A stretch of 45,777 bases of DNA from Endozoicomonas sp. G2_2 (GTDB lineage Bacteria > Pseudomonadota > Gammaproteobacteria > Nevskiales > Salinisphaeraceae): assembly GCF_017744135.1 (NCBI RefSeq), contig NZ_JAGHQU010000019.1, positions 1-45,777 on the forward strand, in the 5' to 3' direction. Positions 15,452-23,629 of this stretch are shown here, piece by piece (the first letter of the stretch is position 1; each line of letters starts with the position of its first letter). A model generated the notes under the pieces. That model saw only the letters and a program-made list of their open reading frames with translations, did not search any database and had not been told where the DNA came from. Both the position numbers and the translations under genes were made by a program.

Positions 15452-17055
15452 TGACGACTATCGACCCCAGACGCCGCATGCTATTGCGTTGCGTGGGCGG
15501 CCTTGCGGGTATCACCGCTTTGACGCCCACAGCTCTGTTGACGGCGTGTAAAGACAACGCGGCCGCGGGTACGAAACGCGAAGGCGCGGGCCATTACGGC
15601 CTCGAAAATGGCCCCTTCGACGTCGACATTCGGCTGCGCGCGCGTCCGGATACCGTGCCCATTTTGCCCGGCACGCCAAGCGAAGTCTGGCGCTACACGG
15701 CCGAACTGCGTAATGGCCCCGCGGATACCATCACCCCGGTGGGCGACAGCTACACCGGGCCGCTGATCCGGCTGCGCCGCGGCCAGCGTTTCCACGCCCG
15801 GTTGGAGAACAGCCTGCCGGAGGACACCACCGTGCATTGGCACGGGCTGCACGTGCCGCCGGATGTGGACGGCCAGCCACGGCTGCCGATCAAGCCCGAC
15901 GAAGCCATGACCGTAGCCTTCGATGTGCGCGACCGCGCCGGGCTGTACTGGTACCACCCGCACCCGCACGGACCGGACGGCGGCCGGGTGGGCTTTCAAA
16001 GCTATGCGGGTTTGGCCGGCCCGCTGGTCATCGAGGACGAGGCCGAGCGCGCCCTGGGGCTGCCGGCCGGGGATCAGGAAATGATCCTGGTTCTGCAAGA
16101 CCGCCGCTTCGCCGGCGACAACGAGTTGACCTATATCGGCAGCGGCATGGGCACCATGATGACCCGCATGCGCGGCTTTCTCGGCGACCGCATCCTGGTC
16201 AACGGACAACCGGATAGCGCACGCGAAGTCGCCACCCGGCCGTACCGTCTACGAATACTCAATGGCTCCAACTCGCGCATCTACAAACTGGCCTGGAGCG
16301 ACGGCCGGCCCATGACTGTGCTCGGCACCGACGGTGGCCTGCTGGCGGCGCCGCGCCAATATCCCTTCGTGGCCCTGGCGCCGGCCCAGCGCATCGATCT
16401 GTGGGTGGATTTATCCGCAAACGACCCCGGCGATGAACTGCGCCTGCTCAGCGACAGCTACCAGGCCGGGATGATGGACAACATGATGGGCGGCGGAATG
16501 ATGGGTAGCGGCATGATGGGCGGCGCAGACCTCCCCGCAGGCACACGCGTCCCGTTACTCGCCTTGCGCGTAACACGGCGCGAACGCGGCAAGGAACGAC
16601 TGCCTGAACGTCTCGCCGAGGATTTGCAGACGCCACCGGTCGAGCGCGACACCCCGTTGCGCCGCTTCAAGTTGGGCATGGTCATGATGCGCGGCTTCGC
16701 CATCAACGGCCGCCGGTTCGAAGGCGCCACCGTGGCCGACCACGAAATCGTGCCCCTGGGACACACCGAGGTCTGGGAATTTGTCAATGACTCCATGATG
16801 CCGCATCCCATGCACGTGCACGGGCTGCAGTTCGCGGTCGTCGGGCGAGAGCAAATCGGCGGCCGCCGGGGCTGGAGCGGTCTGGCGGCCGGACTGGTCG
16901 ATTCCGGGCTACACGACACGGTGCTTGTGTTGCCGGGCGAACGCGTGCGTGTCGCGTTGACCTTCGCCGACTTCGAGGGGCTTTATTTGTATCACTGCCA
17001 CAACATGGAACACGAGGATAACGGCATGATGCGTTACTACCGCGTTCGTTCATAA
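15451..17055 (+). CDS. cueO: CueO-like multicopper oxidase
   Basis: Periplasmic oxidase that converts Cu(I) to the less toxic Cu(II) with oxygen, 534 residues. A twin-arginine signal (DPRRRMLLRC) ends in LLTAC, so it may be a Tat lipoprotein. All four copper-binding blocks are present: HWHGLHVP (from His129), WYHPHPHG, HPMHVHGLQF and YHCHNMEHEDNGMM. A Met-rich insert near residues 340-355 (NMMGGGMMGSGMMGG) corresponds to the CueO substrate-binding region. The gene begins inside the stop of the Met-rich mini-protein. A distinct CopA-type oxidase lies at 24423. Confidence 0.93.
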   Translation: MTTIDPRRRMLLRCVGGLAGITALTPTALLTACKDNAAAGTKREGAGHYGLENGPFDVDIRLRARPDTVPILPGTPSEVWRYTAELRNGPADTITPVGDSYTGPLIRLRRGQRFHARLENSLPEDTTVHWHGLHVPPDVDGQPRLPIKPDEAMTVAFDVRDRAGLYWYHPHPHGPDGGRVGFQSYAGLAGPLVIEDEAERALGLPAGDQEMILVLQDRRFAGDNELTYIGSGMGTMMTRMRGFLGDRILVNGQPDSAREVATRPYRLRILNGSNSRIYKLAWSDGRPMTVLGTDGGLLAAPRQYPFVALAPAQRIDLWVDLSANDPGDELRLLSDSYQAGMMDNMMGGGMMGSGMMGGADLPAGTRVPLLALRVTRRERGKERLPERLAEDLQTPPVERDTPLRRFKLGMVMMRGFAINGRRFEGATVADHEIVPLGHTEVWEFVNDSMMPHPMHVHGLQFAVVGREQIGGRRGWSGLAAGLVDSGLHDTVLVLPGERVRVALTFADFEGLYLYHCHNMEHEDNGMMRYYRVRS

Positions 17056-17083
17056 ACCGAGTTACTATCGTGTATAAAAAACC

Positions 17084-17136
17084 TCGACTCCGTACCCGGC
17101 TTCAGTCTTGTAAAGATAAAATCCAAGCCCTATAGT
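17084..17136 (+). promoter_or_regulatory. Promoter region of the second leader gene
   Basis: Two overlapping possibilities. (a) TTGTAA at 17108-17113 and TATAGT at 17131-17136 with a 17-bp spacer, a good sigma-70 promoter that would start transcription almost at ATG 17143. (b) TCGACT at 17084 followed 19 bp later by TGTAAA, resembling a MerR-type site; the stretch GACTCCGTACC (17086-17096) is identical to the one in the mer-like site at 4507-4517. Site (b) may be an operator for (a). Confidence 0.5.
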
Positions 17137-17142
17137 TTTTAT

Positions 17143-17472
17143 ATGAAGCGGTTCATTGCCCAATTGCTCGTGATGATCGTTATGCTCGGCAGCGTACTGG
17201 CGAGCCCCGCGGTCATGGCATGGTCCATGGAGTCCGAGACCCGGATGGACGATTGCGCACTTTGCCAGAACGAGTTGTCGAATCAGCCGCATTCGGCATC
17301 GGCTACCGCCAGCTGTGCCGTGGCCGCCTGCGCGATGGTCGCCAGCATGAACCGTACCGATATACCGGTTTTTCATCCGGCGCCCGCGGCGCTGTTTCCT
17401 TCCCCGTCCGCCCATCGCGGCCGGCTGCTGGATGGCCCCGATCCCTTCCCTCCGCGTGACCTCCACGCCTGA
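17143..17472 (+). CDS. Small exported Cys/His leader protein 2 (CzcI/CopL-like)
   Basis: A 109-residue secreted protein. The signal peptide (to about PAVMAWS) is followed by DCALCQNE and, further on, SCAVAACAM, giving two cysteine pairs. The C terminus is proline-rich (FPSPSAHRG, then PFPPRDLHA). Layout agrees with the leaders at 4566, 23091 and 43806. It heads the DUF411, Met-rich and peroxiredoxin group. The role is probably periplasmic copper sensing or binding; the sequence itself is not assignable to a named family with certainty. The start codon lies six bases after a TATAGT box. Confidence 0.65.
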   Translation: MKRFIAQLLVMIVMLGSVLASPAVMAWSMESETRMDDCALCQNELSNQPHSASATASCAVAACAMVASMNRTDIPVFHPAPAALFPSPSAHRGRLLDGPDPFPPRDLHA

Positions 17473-17524
17473 TCCGACGGGCGCCTAACGCGCCACGTTC
17501 CTCGGATTCTTCCTGGCGGTCGCT

Positions 17525-17541
17525 CGGGCAATTTGTGCCCG
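17525..17541 (+). terminator. Short hairpin after leader gene 2
   Basis: CGGGCA-ATTTG-TGCCCG forms a perfect 6-bp stem. No U-tract follows, so it may only attenuate transcription or stabilise RNA. Confidence 0.3.
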
Positions 17542-17660
17542 ACCGCAGCGCTCCGCAGCACACGATCGTCGTGACCCGACGAAATACGGGTAATGCGAAA
17601 ACCGTGCCCCTGAGGATGAATCCGGACACATCGATTCAAGTCACGTGGAGTCATATTCCG

Positions 17661-18101
17661 ATGAAGAACATTCTAATTCGCGCCATAGCGATGTGGTCGC
17701 TCCTGGCGTTTGCCTCGGCCTTTACCGGCATCGCTTTCGCGGCGCCGATCCAGGCCGCCCTGTATCACAACCCCGGCTGTATGTGCTGCGAGAAATACGC
17801 CGACTACCTCAATGAAAACGGTTTCGACGTCGAAGTGCTCGACACCAACGATATGGCCGGCATCAACCGTCAGCACGGCGTGCCCGCCAAGCTCTCCTCC
17901 TGCCACACCATGATGGTCGGCAACTATGTCGTCGTCGGCCATGTGCCGGCGCAAGTAATCAACAAACTGCTGGACGAACAGCCCGATATCCGTGGCATCT
18001 CGCTGCCCGGAATGCCGATGGGATCCCCCGGCATGGGTGGCGAAAAGCAGGAACCTTTCGTGATTCACACGCTGAGTGATGACGTTTACACGACGTATTA
18101 G
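17661..18101 (+). CDS. DUF411 periplasmic metal-binding protein
   Basis: Exported protein of 146 residues from ATG 17661 (the open frame reaches further upstream without a signal peptide). Signal peptide to about GIAFAAP. The DUF411 hallmarks follow in order: HNPGCMCCEKYADYL with a CxCC motif, HGVPAKLSSCHTMMVG, VVVGHVPAQVINKLL and ISLPGMPMGSPGMGG. Family members occur in copper, silver and mercury clusters and are thought to bind metal with these cysteines and methionines. The position fits copper handling. The gene lies 31 bp ahead of the small membrane protein at 18133. Confidence 0.88.
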   Translation: MKNILIRAIAMWSLLAFASAFTGIAFAAPIQAALYHNPGCMCCEKYADYLNENGFDVEVLDTNDMAGINRQHGVPAKLSSCHTMMVGNYVVVGHVPAQVINKLLDEQPDIRGISLPGMPMGSPGMGGEKQEPFVIHTLSDDVYTTY

Positions 18102-18132
18102 GCCTGTCTTCAGGCAACCATCGAGGAAATCA

Positions 18133-18465
18133 ATGGTGAAAAGCTGCAATTCCGAAGCATCGACTTCGTCGTCCGACTCGGGTCATCCGGCCCGGCGCTG
18201 GCTCGAGCCACGCAGCGTGCTCGTGGGCGGCTTGGTCGCCGCGGTAATCGGGCTCGTATTCAACTGGAACTGGGTCGTGGCCATCGGGGCCGTGCCGCTG
18301 CTGTTCATCCTGCCCTGCATGATCATGATGGGCTGGATGATGTGGAGCATGCGACCGAAAGCTACTGATGATTCAACGGCCCGACAGGAACCAAACACGC
18401 AAACCCGTTATTCACAGCAGACAGCGCCGTTGAGCGCGCCTTCTGCACAATCCAAAGAGGACTAG
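18133..18465 (+). CDS. Small two-helix membrane protein in the copper cluster
   Basis: A 110-residue protein from ATG 18133, preceded by GAGGAA; the longer open reading from 18076 would overlap the DUF411 gene. Two helices lie near residues 30-45 and 47-68 (the second ends in CMIMMGWMMW), followed by a long polar tail rich in Gln, Ser and Thr. It recalls the small hydrophobic proteins often found between metal genes, but I cannot place it in a family. The Met/Cys-containing helix is the only hint of metal contact. Confidence 0.6.
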   Translation: MVKSCNSEASTSSSDSGHPARRWLEPRSVLVGGLVAAVIGLVFNWNWVVAIGAVPLLFILPCMIMMGWMMWSMRPKATDDSTARQEPNTQTRYSQQTAPLSAPSAQSKED

Positions 18466-18469
18466 AACC

Positions 18470-18757
18470 ATGCGTACAACAGTAAAAACGATTATTGCCG
18501 CCGCTCTGATCGCGGGCGCACCCGCCGTACTCGCCGCCACGCCAGGCGACGATACCCAGTCGGCACCCGCGGACAACATGGGGCAGATGATGCAAGACGA
18601 TAGTGAAAAGGGTCATGGCATGGGCATGAACAACAAGGACATGCCGATGATGAAAATGATGACCCGGATGAACGACATGATGGAAACCTGCAACAAGATG
18701 ATGCAGAGCAAGATGGAGAATATGAACGGCCCGGACGGTTCGACCGACAAGGGCTAG
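18470..18757 (+). CDS. Met-rich periplasmic protein
   Basis: Ninety-five residues with a signal peptide cleaved near AVLAATP. The mature part is strikingly rich in Met (DMPMMKMMTRMNDMME and MMQSKMENM) with a GHGMGM segment and one Cys. It is soluble and probably helical, unlike the three membrane-bound Met-rich mini-proteins. Clusters of this type bind Cu(I) or Ag(I) in proteins such as CusF and PcoE, so a periplasmic metal sponge is likely. It starts 4 bp after the preceding gene, in one operon. Confidence 0.7.
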   Translation: MRTTVKTIIAAALIAGAPAVLAATPGDDTQSAPADNMGQMMQDDSEKGHGMGMNNKDMPMMKMMTRMNDMMETCNKMMQSKMENMNGPDGSTDKG

Positions 18758-18767
18758 ACACGAATGC

Positions 18768-18798
18768 GCCGGCGGCCCCAATCCCGGTGGCCGCCGGC
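18768..18798 (+). terminator. GC-rich hairpin terminator
   Basis: GCCGGCGGCC (18768-18777) pairs perfectly with GGCCGCCGGC (18789-18798) across an 11-base loop, followed by CTCTTCTT. It lies in the gap between the Met-rich gene and the peroxiredoxin gene and probably ends or attenuates the copper operon. Confidence 0.65.
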
Positions 18799-18826
18799 CT
18801 CTTCTTGATCGAACAGGAGTATAGAA

Positions 18827-19462
18827 ATGAGCTTACATCTAGGCGATACCGCCCCGAATTTCACCGCCGATACCACCGAAGGCGAGATCGATTTCCACGA
18901 ATGGCTTGGCGACGGCTGGGGCATGTTGATGTCGCATCCGGCCGACTTCACACCGGTGTGCACCACCGAGCTGGGCGCGGTCGGCGGTCTCAAGGAAAGG
19001 TTCGCCCAGCGCAACGTGAAAGCCATCGTGGTCTCGGTGGATTCGGTGGATGATCACAAACGCTGGTCGGCCGATATCGAGGAAACCCAAGGCCAGTCCG
19101 TGAACTTCCCGATCATCGGCGACTCCGACCGCAAGGTCGCGGAACTCTACGACATGATCCACCCGAACGCCGGCGACACGTCGACCGTGCGCAGCGTGTT
19201 CATCATCGATTCCAACAAGAAGATCCGGATGACGCTGACCTATCCGAAGAGTGCCGGGCGTAATTTCGACGAGATTCTGCGGGTGATCGATTCGTTGCAG
19301 CTGACCGACAACTACAAGGTCACCACCCCGGCCAATTGGCAGGACGGCGACGACGTGATCGTGTCGCCGGCGTTGTCCAATGAAGAAGCCGAGAAGCTGT
19401 TCCCGGCCGGCTGGAACGAACTCAAGCCCTACCTGCGCATGACCAAGCAGCCGAACAAGTAA
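18827..19462 (+). CDS. 1-Cys peroxiredoxin (Prx6 type)
   Basis: Thiol peroxidase of 211 residues, reducing hydrogen peroxide and alkyl peroxides. The peroxidatic Cys45 sits in HPADFTPVCTTELG. There is no other cysteine in the protein, so it is a true 1-Cys enzyme that needs an external thiol for recycling. The C-terminal extension (about 165-211) with NWQDGDDVIV and FPAGWNELKPYLR is typical of Prx6. Copper generates peroxide stress, which explains its place here. It is flanked by two hairpins and may form a single-gene transcript. Confidence 0.94.
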   Translation: MSLHLGDTAPNFTADTTEGEIDFHEWLGDGWGMLMSHPADFTPVCTTELGAVGGLKERFAQRNVKAIVVSVDSVDDHKRWSADIEETQGQSVNFPIIGDSDRKVAELYDMIHPNAGDTSTVRSVFIIDSNKKIRMTLTYPKSAGRNFDEILRVIDSLQLTDNYKVTTPANWQDGDDVIVSPALSNEEAEKLFPAGWNELKPYLRMTKQPNK

Positions 19463-19479
19463 CGACTGAGAGTGTGCTG

Positions 19480-19516
19480 CCCCGGATACAGGCGCGTCGC
19501 GTTGCTGTATCCGGGG
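19480..19516 (+). terminator. Perfect 12-bp hairpin after peroxiredoxin
   Basis: CCCCGGATACAG (19480-19491) and CTGTATCCGGGG (19505-19516) form a perfect stem with a 13-base loop, 18 bp after the stop codon. No T-run follows. Likely a transcription end or a 3' stabiliser. Confidence 0.65.
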
Positions 19517-19609
19517 CGTTACCGGCGATCACGTCATGAGCCGTCCGCGCTGGGTATGGACCCGATCGATGCATGACGTCGGCCATCCAATCAAAGGCTT
19601 GTTTCCGAC

Positions 19610-20245
19610 ATGCAAACCCAAGCTCCGTACCAAGAGGTTGTCGCGGAATACGCTCGGATTGCGGGCCGCTATGATCGGAAGTGGTCGTTCTATATCGAGG
19701 CGACGATGCAGGAGACGATCGCGCGTTTGCCGCTGGGCGAGGAGGATCGATTACTCGATGTGGGCTGCGGAACGGGCGCCCTGCTTTATCGTCTTGCGAC
19801 CGTTCATCCCCCAACTCGGCTCGTGGGCGTGGATCCGGTACCCGCCATGCTCAAAATCGCGCGCCGCAAACTCCCGTCTGATATAGCGCTTCATGAGGGA
19901 TGGGCAGAGCAGCTCCCATTTGCCGACGCACAGTTCGACCTCGTCGTTTCCTGCAGCATGTTTCACTACGTCGCGCGGCCGCTCGACGCGTTGATCGAAA
20001 TGCAGCGCGTGCTGCGACCCGGCGGCCAGCTCATGCTCACGGACTGGTGTGGCGATTATCTGATGTGCCGGCTGTTCGAGCGCTATCAACGGCTGCGCGC
20101 TCATGCGCACGCACGGACCTATCGAACGCATGAGTGCGCTCGAATGCTCAAAGAAAGCGGCTACGCCGCCGTGCAGATCGAAACCTACAAAATCAACTGG
20201 CTCTGGGGGCTCATGACCGCCCGTGGTACCCATGTTCAAGCTTAA
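19610..20245 (+). CDS. Class I SAM-dependent methyltransferase
   Basis: Soluble methyltransferase of 211 residues. Motif I is LLDVGCGTGALL (about 46-57), followed by an acidic VGVDP, then FDLVVSCSMFHYV (motif IV) and LRPGGQLMLTDW (post-motif), the order of the UbiE/Methyltransf_11 group. The substrate cannot be read from sequence; quinones, thiols, metalloids or small metabolites are all possible. It opens a four-gene run with a TVP38-type protein and the split DsbD, which suggests a periplasmic or membrane theme rather than biosynthesis. Confidence 0.85.
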   Translation: MQTQAPYQEVVAEYARIAGRYDRKWSFYIEATMQETIARLPLGEEDRLLDVGCGTGALLYRLATVHPPTRLVGVDPVPAMLKIARRKLPSDIALHEGWAEQLPFADAQFDLVVSCSMFHYVARPLDALIEMQRVLRPGGQLMLTDWCGDYLMCRLFERYQRLRAHAHARTYRTHECARMLKESGYAAVQIETYKINWLWGLMTARGTHVQA

Positions 20246-20281
20246 TTTCCTACCGAAACGAAAAGATCGGCGAGAAGCCCG

Positions 20282-21100
20282 ATGGCGATGAACGCAGATT
20301 TGCTGTTCGTCTGCCTGGCGTTGGCCGCACTGGGCCTCGTATTGTTGGCCGTGGTCTTCCGCACATTGCTACGCACCGCGCGCAGCGGGTGGCTGATAGC
20401 GGCTGTGGTGCTAACCGCGGCATTGCTTTGGATCGATATCGTTATCCTCTGGTGCTTGGTCGAATACACCCTGTTTGCTGTCGATTTTAGTAGCGATGGT
20501 TTGCACGCGCTCCTTGAGCGCGCTGGTCCCTGGGCGCCTGCGGCTTCCATCGGCCTGATGACGGCTCACTCTTTCGTGCCGTTTCCGGCCGAGGTGATCG
20601 CAATCGCCAATGGCGTCGTCTTCGGCTCCGGGCTGGGTGTACTGCTCACCTGGGCGGGTGCAATGATCGGCGCAATACTGAGTTACGAGATCGCAAGGGC
20701 CCTGGGCCCGGCCGCACGGTCACGCTTGGTTCCGCTGCGTTACCAGGCGCGGTTGGATGCATTCGTGAGTGATAGCAGTATTACGACACTGCTGACCGCG
20801 CGCCTGATACCGATCATGTCCTTCAATCTGGTCAATTACGCCGCGGGACTCGCCGGCGTGCCGCGATGGACGTTCGTCTGGACCACCGGCGTGGGTATTT
20901 TGCCGCTGACCGTACTGAGCGTACTGCTCGGCAGTCAGGCGCTGCACTTTCCGGCCTATATCTGGATTCTCGCAGGCATTGCCGCGCTGATCTTGTTTGG
21001 CGCGGCGCGACTCACTCGATCGCGTGTCGCATATGAGAACGACGGCCGTCGCGCCAAATCCGAGACCCGGAATCGCCGCCGAGAAAAGACCACACGATGA
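20282..21100 (+). CDS. TVP38/TMEM64 (VTT-domain) membrane protein
   Basis: Integral membrane protein of 272 residues, from ATG 20282. After two N-terminal helices comes a VTT/DedA-type domain with FVPFPAEVIAIANG, a GAMIGAILSYEIAR segment and the RLIPIMSFNLVNYAAGLAGV stretch typical of the TVP38 branch. The C-terminal tail is strongly basic (RRAKSETRNRRREKTTR). Relatives occur next to mercury and copper genes and have been implicated in lipid scrambling or transport; no firm function is known. Its stop overlaps the next gene by 4 bp (ATGA). Confidence 0.85.
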   Translation: MAMNADLLFVCLALAALGLVLLAVVFRTLLRTARSGWLIAAVVLTAALLWIDIVILWCLVEYTLFAVDFSSDGLHALLERAGPWAPAASIGLMTAHSFVPFPAEVIAIANGVVFGSGLGVLLTWAGAMIGAILSYEIARALGPAARSRLVPLRYQARLDAFVSDSSITTLLTARLIPIMSFNLVNYAAGLAGVPRWTFVWTTGVGILPLTVLSVLLGSQALHFPAYIWILAGIAALILFGAARLTRSRVAYENDGRRAKSETRNRRREKTTR

Positions 21101-22284
21101 CGATCTGGACGAATCTCCTATTGGCGATGTTTGCCGGCGTGCTGCTAAACCTCACGCCGTGCGTTCTTCCCGCTTTGCCCATCAAGTTGCGCACGATCGC
21201 ACGTGTGGTGGGCAACGGTTCGCGACAACGCTTTTTGGCAGCGATCGCGCTGCTGGCCGGCACGCTCACCTTCTTCGGCGCGCTCGCTTTGGCGACCGCC
21301 ATGCTGAACTGGACCTGGGGCACCCTGTTCCAGGCGTTCTGGTTTCGCGCGGCCCTGGCTTTTCTGCTTGCCGGCCTCGGCGTTTACAGTCTCGCGGGCC
21401 GCGGCGTGCAACCGCCCCAATGGGTCTATCGCGTCCAGGGCAACGGCTATGCTGAACCCTACTTTGCGGGTTTTCTCGCGGCCGTCTTATCCGCGCCCTG
21501 CACCGGACCTTTCCTGGGCGGCGTTATGGCATTTGCTCTCACGCAGACGCCAAGCACGATCTTTGCCCTGTTCATGGCGGTGGGCGTTGGGCTGGCCTTG
21601 CCCTACCTCATCCTCCTCGCGCAGCCCGGGCTATTGACACGTATACCGCGCAGCGGCGTGTGGCTGTCGCGAGTCCAGCAGGTCATGGGCTTGATCCTTC
21701 TTGCCGGCGCGACATTCTTTGCAACAACCGTTCTCGTCGAGCGCGTCGGCACCCTGCTGTGGACCGCCTGGCTCGGGACTCTGGCTTTCTGGTTGATCCG
21801 TGCATTGGTGGTCGGCCCCGGACTCGGCGCACGTTTGGTACCGGCGCTCGTTTTGGTGATTGGCCTGAGCGGCGCCGTCGCACTTGGCTTTGATGGGAAC
21901 TCGCACGGCCAGAACGCGCTACCTTGGCAACCGTTGACCGAACACGCGCTGGCTGACGCCCGCGCCGTAGGCGCGCCGGTGCTTGTCGAGTTCACGGCGG
22001 ATTGGTGTATCAACTGCAAGGTTCTGGAACAAACCGTTTACGCCGACGCCACGATTGCGCAAGCCGTCGATGCAGCCCAGATGCGCGTTCTACGCGCCGA
22101 TCTCACCCGGCCGGACGCTGCGCTTGACGCCTACCTACGATCCTTCGGTGGCGCCGGCCTGCCTTTCGCCGTGGTCTTGAAGCCAAACGGGGCGGTTCAC
22201 CGGCGCCTACCCGATCTATTTACGGTGGGCACTTTGAAAACAGCCATCGAAACCAGTGGAGAGCAGACGCGTGTCGACCCGTAA
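21097..22284 (+). CDS. DsbD-like protein: membrane (beta) plus thioredoxin (gamma) domains
   Basis: Transmembrane thiol reductant of 395 residues. The CcdA-like half has the two membrane cysteines, Cys22 (NLTPCVLPALP) and Cys135 (SAPCTGPF). The periplasmic C-terminal thioredoxin domain carries ADWCINCK (Cys304, Cys307), the DsbD-gamma active site. The N-terminal alpha domain of classical DsbD is missing and is encoded by the next gene. Electrons from cytoplasmic thioredoxin would pass to periplasmic partners, for instance reducing metal-binding cysteines in DUF411 or leader proteins. It overlaps both neighbours, which implies coupled translation. Confidence 0.92.
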   Translation: MTIWTNLLLAMFAGVLLNLTPCVLPALPIKLRTIARVVGNGSRQRFLAAIALLAGTLTFFGALALATAMLNWTWGTLFQAFWFRAALAFLLAGLGVYSLAGRGVQPPQWVYRVQGNGYAEPYFAGFLAAVLSAPCTGPFLGGVMAFALTQTPSTIFALFMAVGVGLALPYLILLAQPGLLTRIPRSGVWLSRVQQVMGLILLAGATFFATTVLVERVGTLLWTAWLGTLAFWLIRALVVGPGLGARLVPALVLVIGLSGAVALGFDGNSHGQNALPWQPLTEHALADARAVGAPVLVEFTADWCINCKVLEQTVYADATIAQAVDAAQMRVLRADLTRPDAALDAYLRSFGGAGLPFAVVLKPNGAVHRRLPDLFTVGTLKTAIETSGEQTRVDP

Positions 22285-22897
22285 AAGTTTTGTCCTCACT
22301 TGGCTATTGCCAGCGACCATCGCTATCACGGTCAGCGGCCTTTTTCTTTTCTGGCAATGGACAGTGCCTGGTACGGAATCCGAAGTGCAATCGACGACCG
22401 ACCAGTCGACCGTTAATACCCGGGATGGCAAGCAGGACGTTGTTGACCTCTATACCGCGTCAGAGTCATCAACAGCCTCGAAGTCCGTCCCACCGCAAAC
22501 ACAGCGTTTTAGCGCGGCCCACGTGGATCTCGATGCAACGCGCGAAGGCGATACGATCCAAATAGAACTGGACATCGCATCGGAGTGGCATATCAACGCC
22601 AATCCCGCCTCCTTCGACTTTCTTATTCCGACCGACATCAAAATATTTGCGAACGGCGTGCTGTTATCGACCGAGGTTGCGTACCCAACGGGTGAGGAAC
22701 TCAGCGTCGGCCTCGAAGACCCGATCCGGGTGTATTCGGGCAAGGTTAAGTTGATAGCGGCCCTGGATGAAGTTGTCGACAACGACGTACCCACCGTCGA
22801 GGCTGTGGTACAAGCCTGTAATGACTCGGGGCTTTGCCTTCCGCCCTCAACGCTTTCTACGTCTATTCCGAGCACCGTGAACCCATCGCTACCTTAA
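22271..22897 (+). CDS. Stand-alone membrane-anchored DsbD alpha domain
   Basis: A 208-residue protein read from GTG 22271, with GGAG eight bases before; GTG 22256 is an alternative. A single N-terminal helix (about 8-28) anchors it and a Ser/Thr-rich linker follows. The domain from about 75 onward has EWHINANPASFDFLIPT and ACNDSGLCLPP, whose C-x5-C matches the active pair of DsbD-alpha (Cys103/Cys109 in E. coli). It therefore supplies the missing domain of the upstream protein as a separate polypeptide, overlapping it by 14 bp. A short Ser/Pro tail follows. Confidence 0.85.
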   Translation: MSTRKSFVLTWLLPATIAITVSGLFLFWQWTVPGTESEVQSTTDQSTVNTRDGKQDVVDLYTASESSTASKSVPPQTQRFSAAHVDLDATREGDTIQIELDIASEWHINANPASFDFLIPTDIKIFANGVLLSTEVAYPTGEELSVGLEDPIRVYSGKVKLIAALDEVVDNDVPTVEAVVQACNDSGLCLPPSTLSTSIPSTVNPSLP

Positions 22898-23028
22898 GCT
22901 GCATATGAGCTTCAAAAAACCTCTAAGGCCTCCGGTCGATAATGCAAGCAAAGCGGAGAACATGTCCGACCTTGCATGCGTGCGCTTCGCGCCTTAGAAC
23001 CACCCAACCTCGATGATTTAAAACTTTC

Positions 23029-23086
23029 TTGCTCGAGCAAAAACTTAGGCGACGGCCATTGCTAGCCTCGTCTATTTTGATATAGT
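23029..23086 (+). promoter_or_regulatory. Palindrome and promoter of the cop leader gene
   Basis: A perfect 12-bp palindrome TTGCTCGAGCAA (23029-23040) lies 18 bp upstream of a sigma-70-like promoter: TTGCTA (23059-23064), 16-bp spacer, TATAGT (23081-23086). The ATG at 23091 is so close to the -10 box that the message may be nearly leaderless. The palindrome is a candidate operator. The remaining gap 22898-23028 shows nothing recognisable. Confidence 0.5.
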
Positions 23087-23090
23087 CAAC

Positions 23091-23459
23091 ATGATGCGTG
23101 CCTTCTTGGTTCTAATTTTGCTGTTGCAAGCTTTGGTCGCCCAGGCGGGCGTTCCGGGGATATCTTGCCTGCACGATTCCGAGCACGCTAACGCGGAAAC
23201 ATCCGCTGTTACGAACCCGGGTGCCACGGCCAGCGGGCATTCACACGCGACCAAGCACGTCGAGGGTAGTGGCGACTCCCCATCGCATGATCGATGCTGT
23301 TGCTCGGTCATGGGCCATTGCTCCTCTAGTGCGGTCGACACCAGCTTCCCAACCGATGCGCTGTTTCCCCCTGCGGCGCACTTGGTAAGCCGTGCGCTTG
23401 TCGCGGTCGCCCCCGGGTTCGACCACCCCCCCTATCGGCCGCCGTCTATCCGCGTCTAA
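23091..23459 (+). CDS. Small exported Cys/His leader protein 3 (CopL-like)
   Basis: A 122-residue secreted protein. The signal peptide ends near VAQAGVP. The mature part is rich in His and Cys (GHSHATKHVEG, then SHDRCCCSVMGHCSSS) and ends in a proline-rich tail (DHPPYRPPSIRV). It heads the cytochrome c, copA and copB genes, as CopL-type leaders do in copper-resistance operons of other proteobacteria. Probable role: periplasmic copper binding tied to cop expression. The family link rests on layout and composition only. Confidence 0.65.
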   Translation: MMRAFLVLILLLQALVAQAGVPGISCLHDSEHANAETSAVTNPGATASGHSHATKHVEGSGDSPSHDRCCCSVMGHCSSSAVDTSFPTDALFPPAAHLVSRALVAVAPGFDHPPYRPPSIRV

Positions 23460-23629
23460 TTGAAGCTTCTGGTGCATTTCACATGCGCCAAACATCAATC
23501 AGGACGGTGGTTGCGGCTTCTGCGAAGTGGTCTACCGGGATTTGTCGAGTGGCACCAAAACTTGGTGTTGATCTTGGCTAATATTCCCTAGATCGCTCCA
23601 CCGCGTCACCGTTCCGACGGAGACGCAGC

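Noticed and set aside
17525-17660. Reading the DUF411 gene from codon 17535
   Set aside because: The extra 42 residues are polar and would hide the signal peptide that starts at Met 17661.
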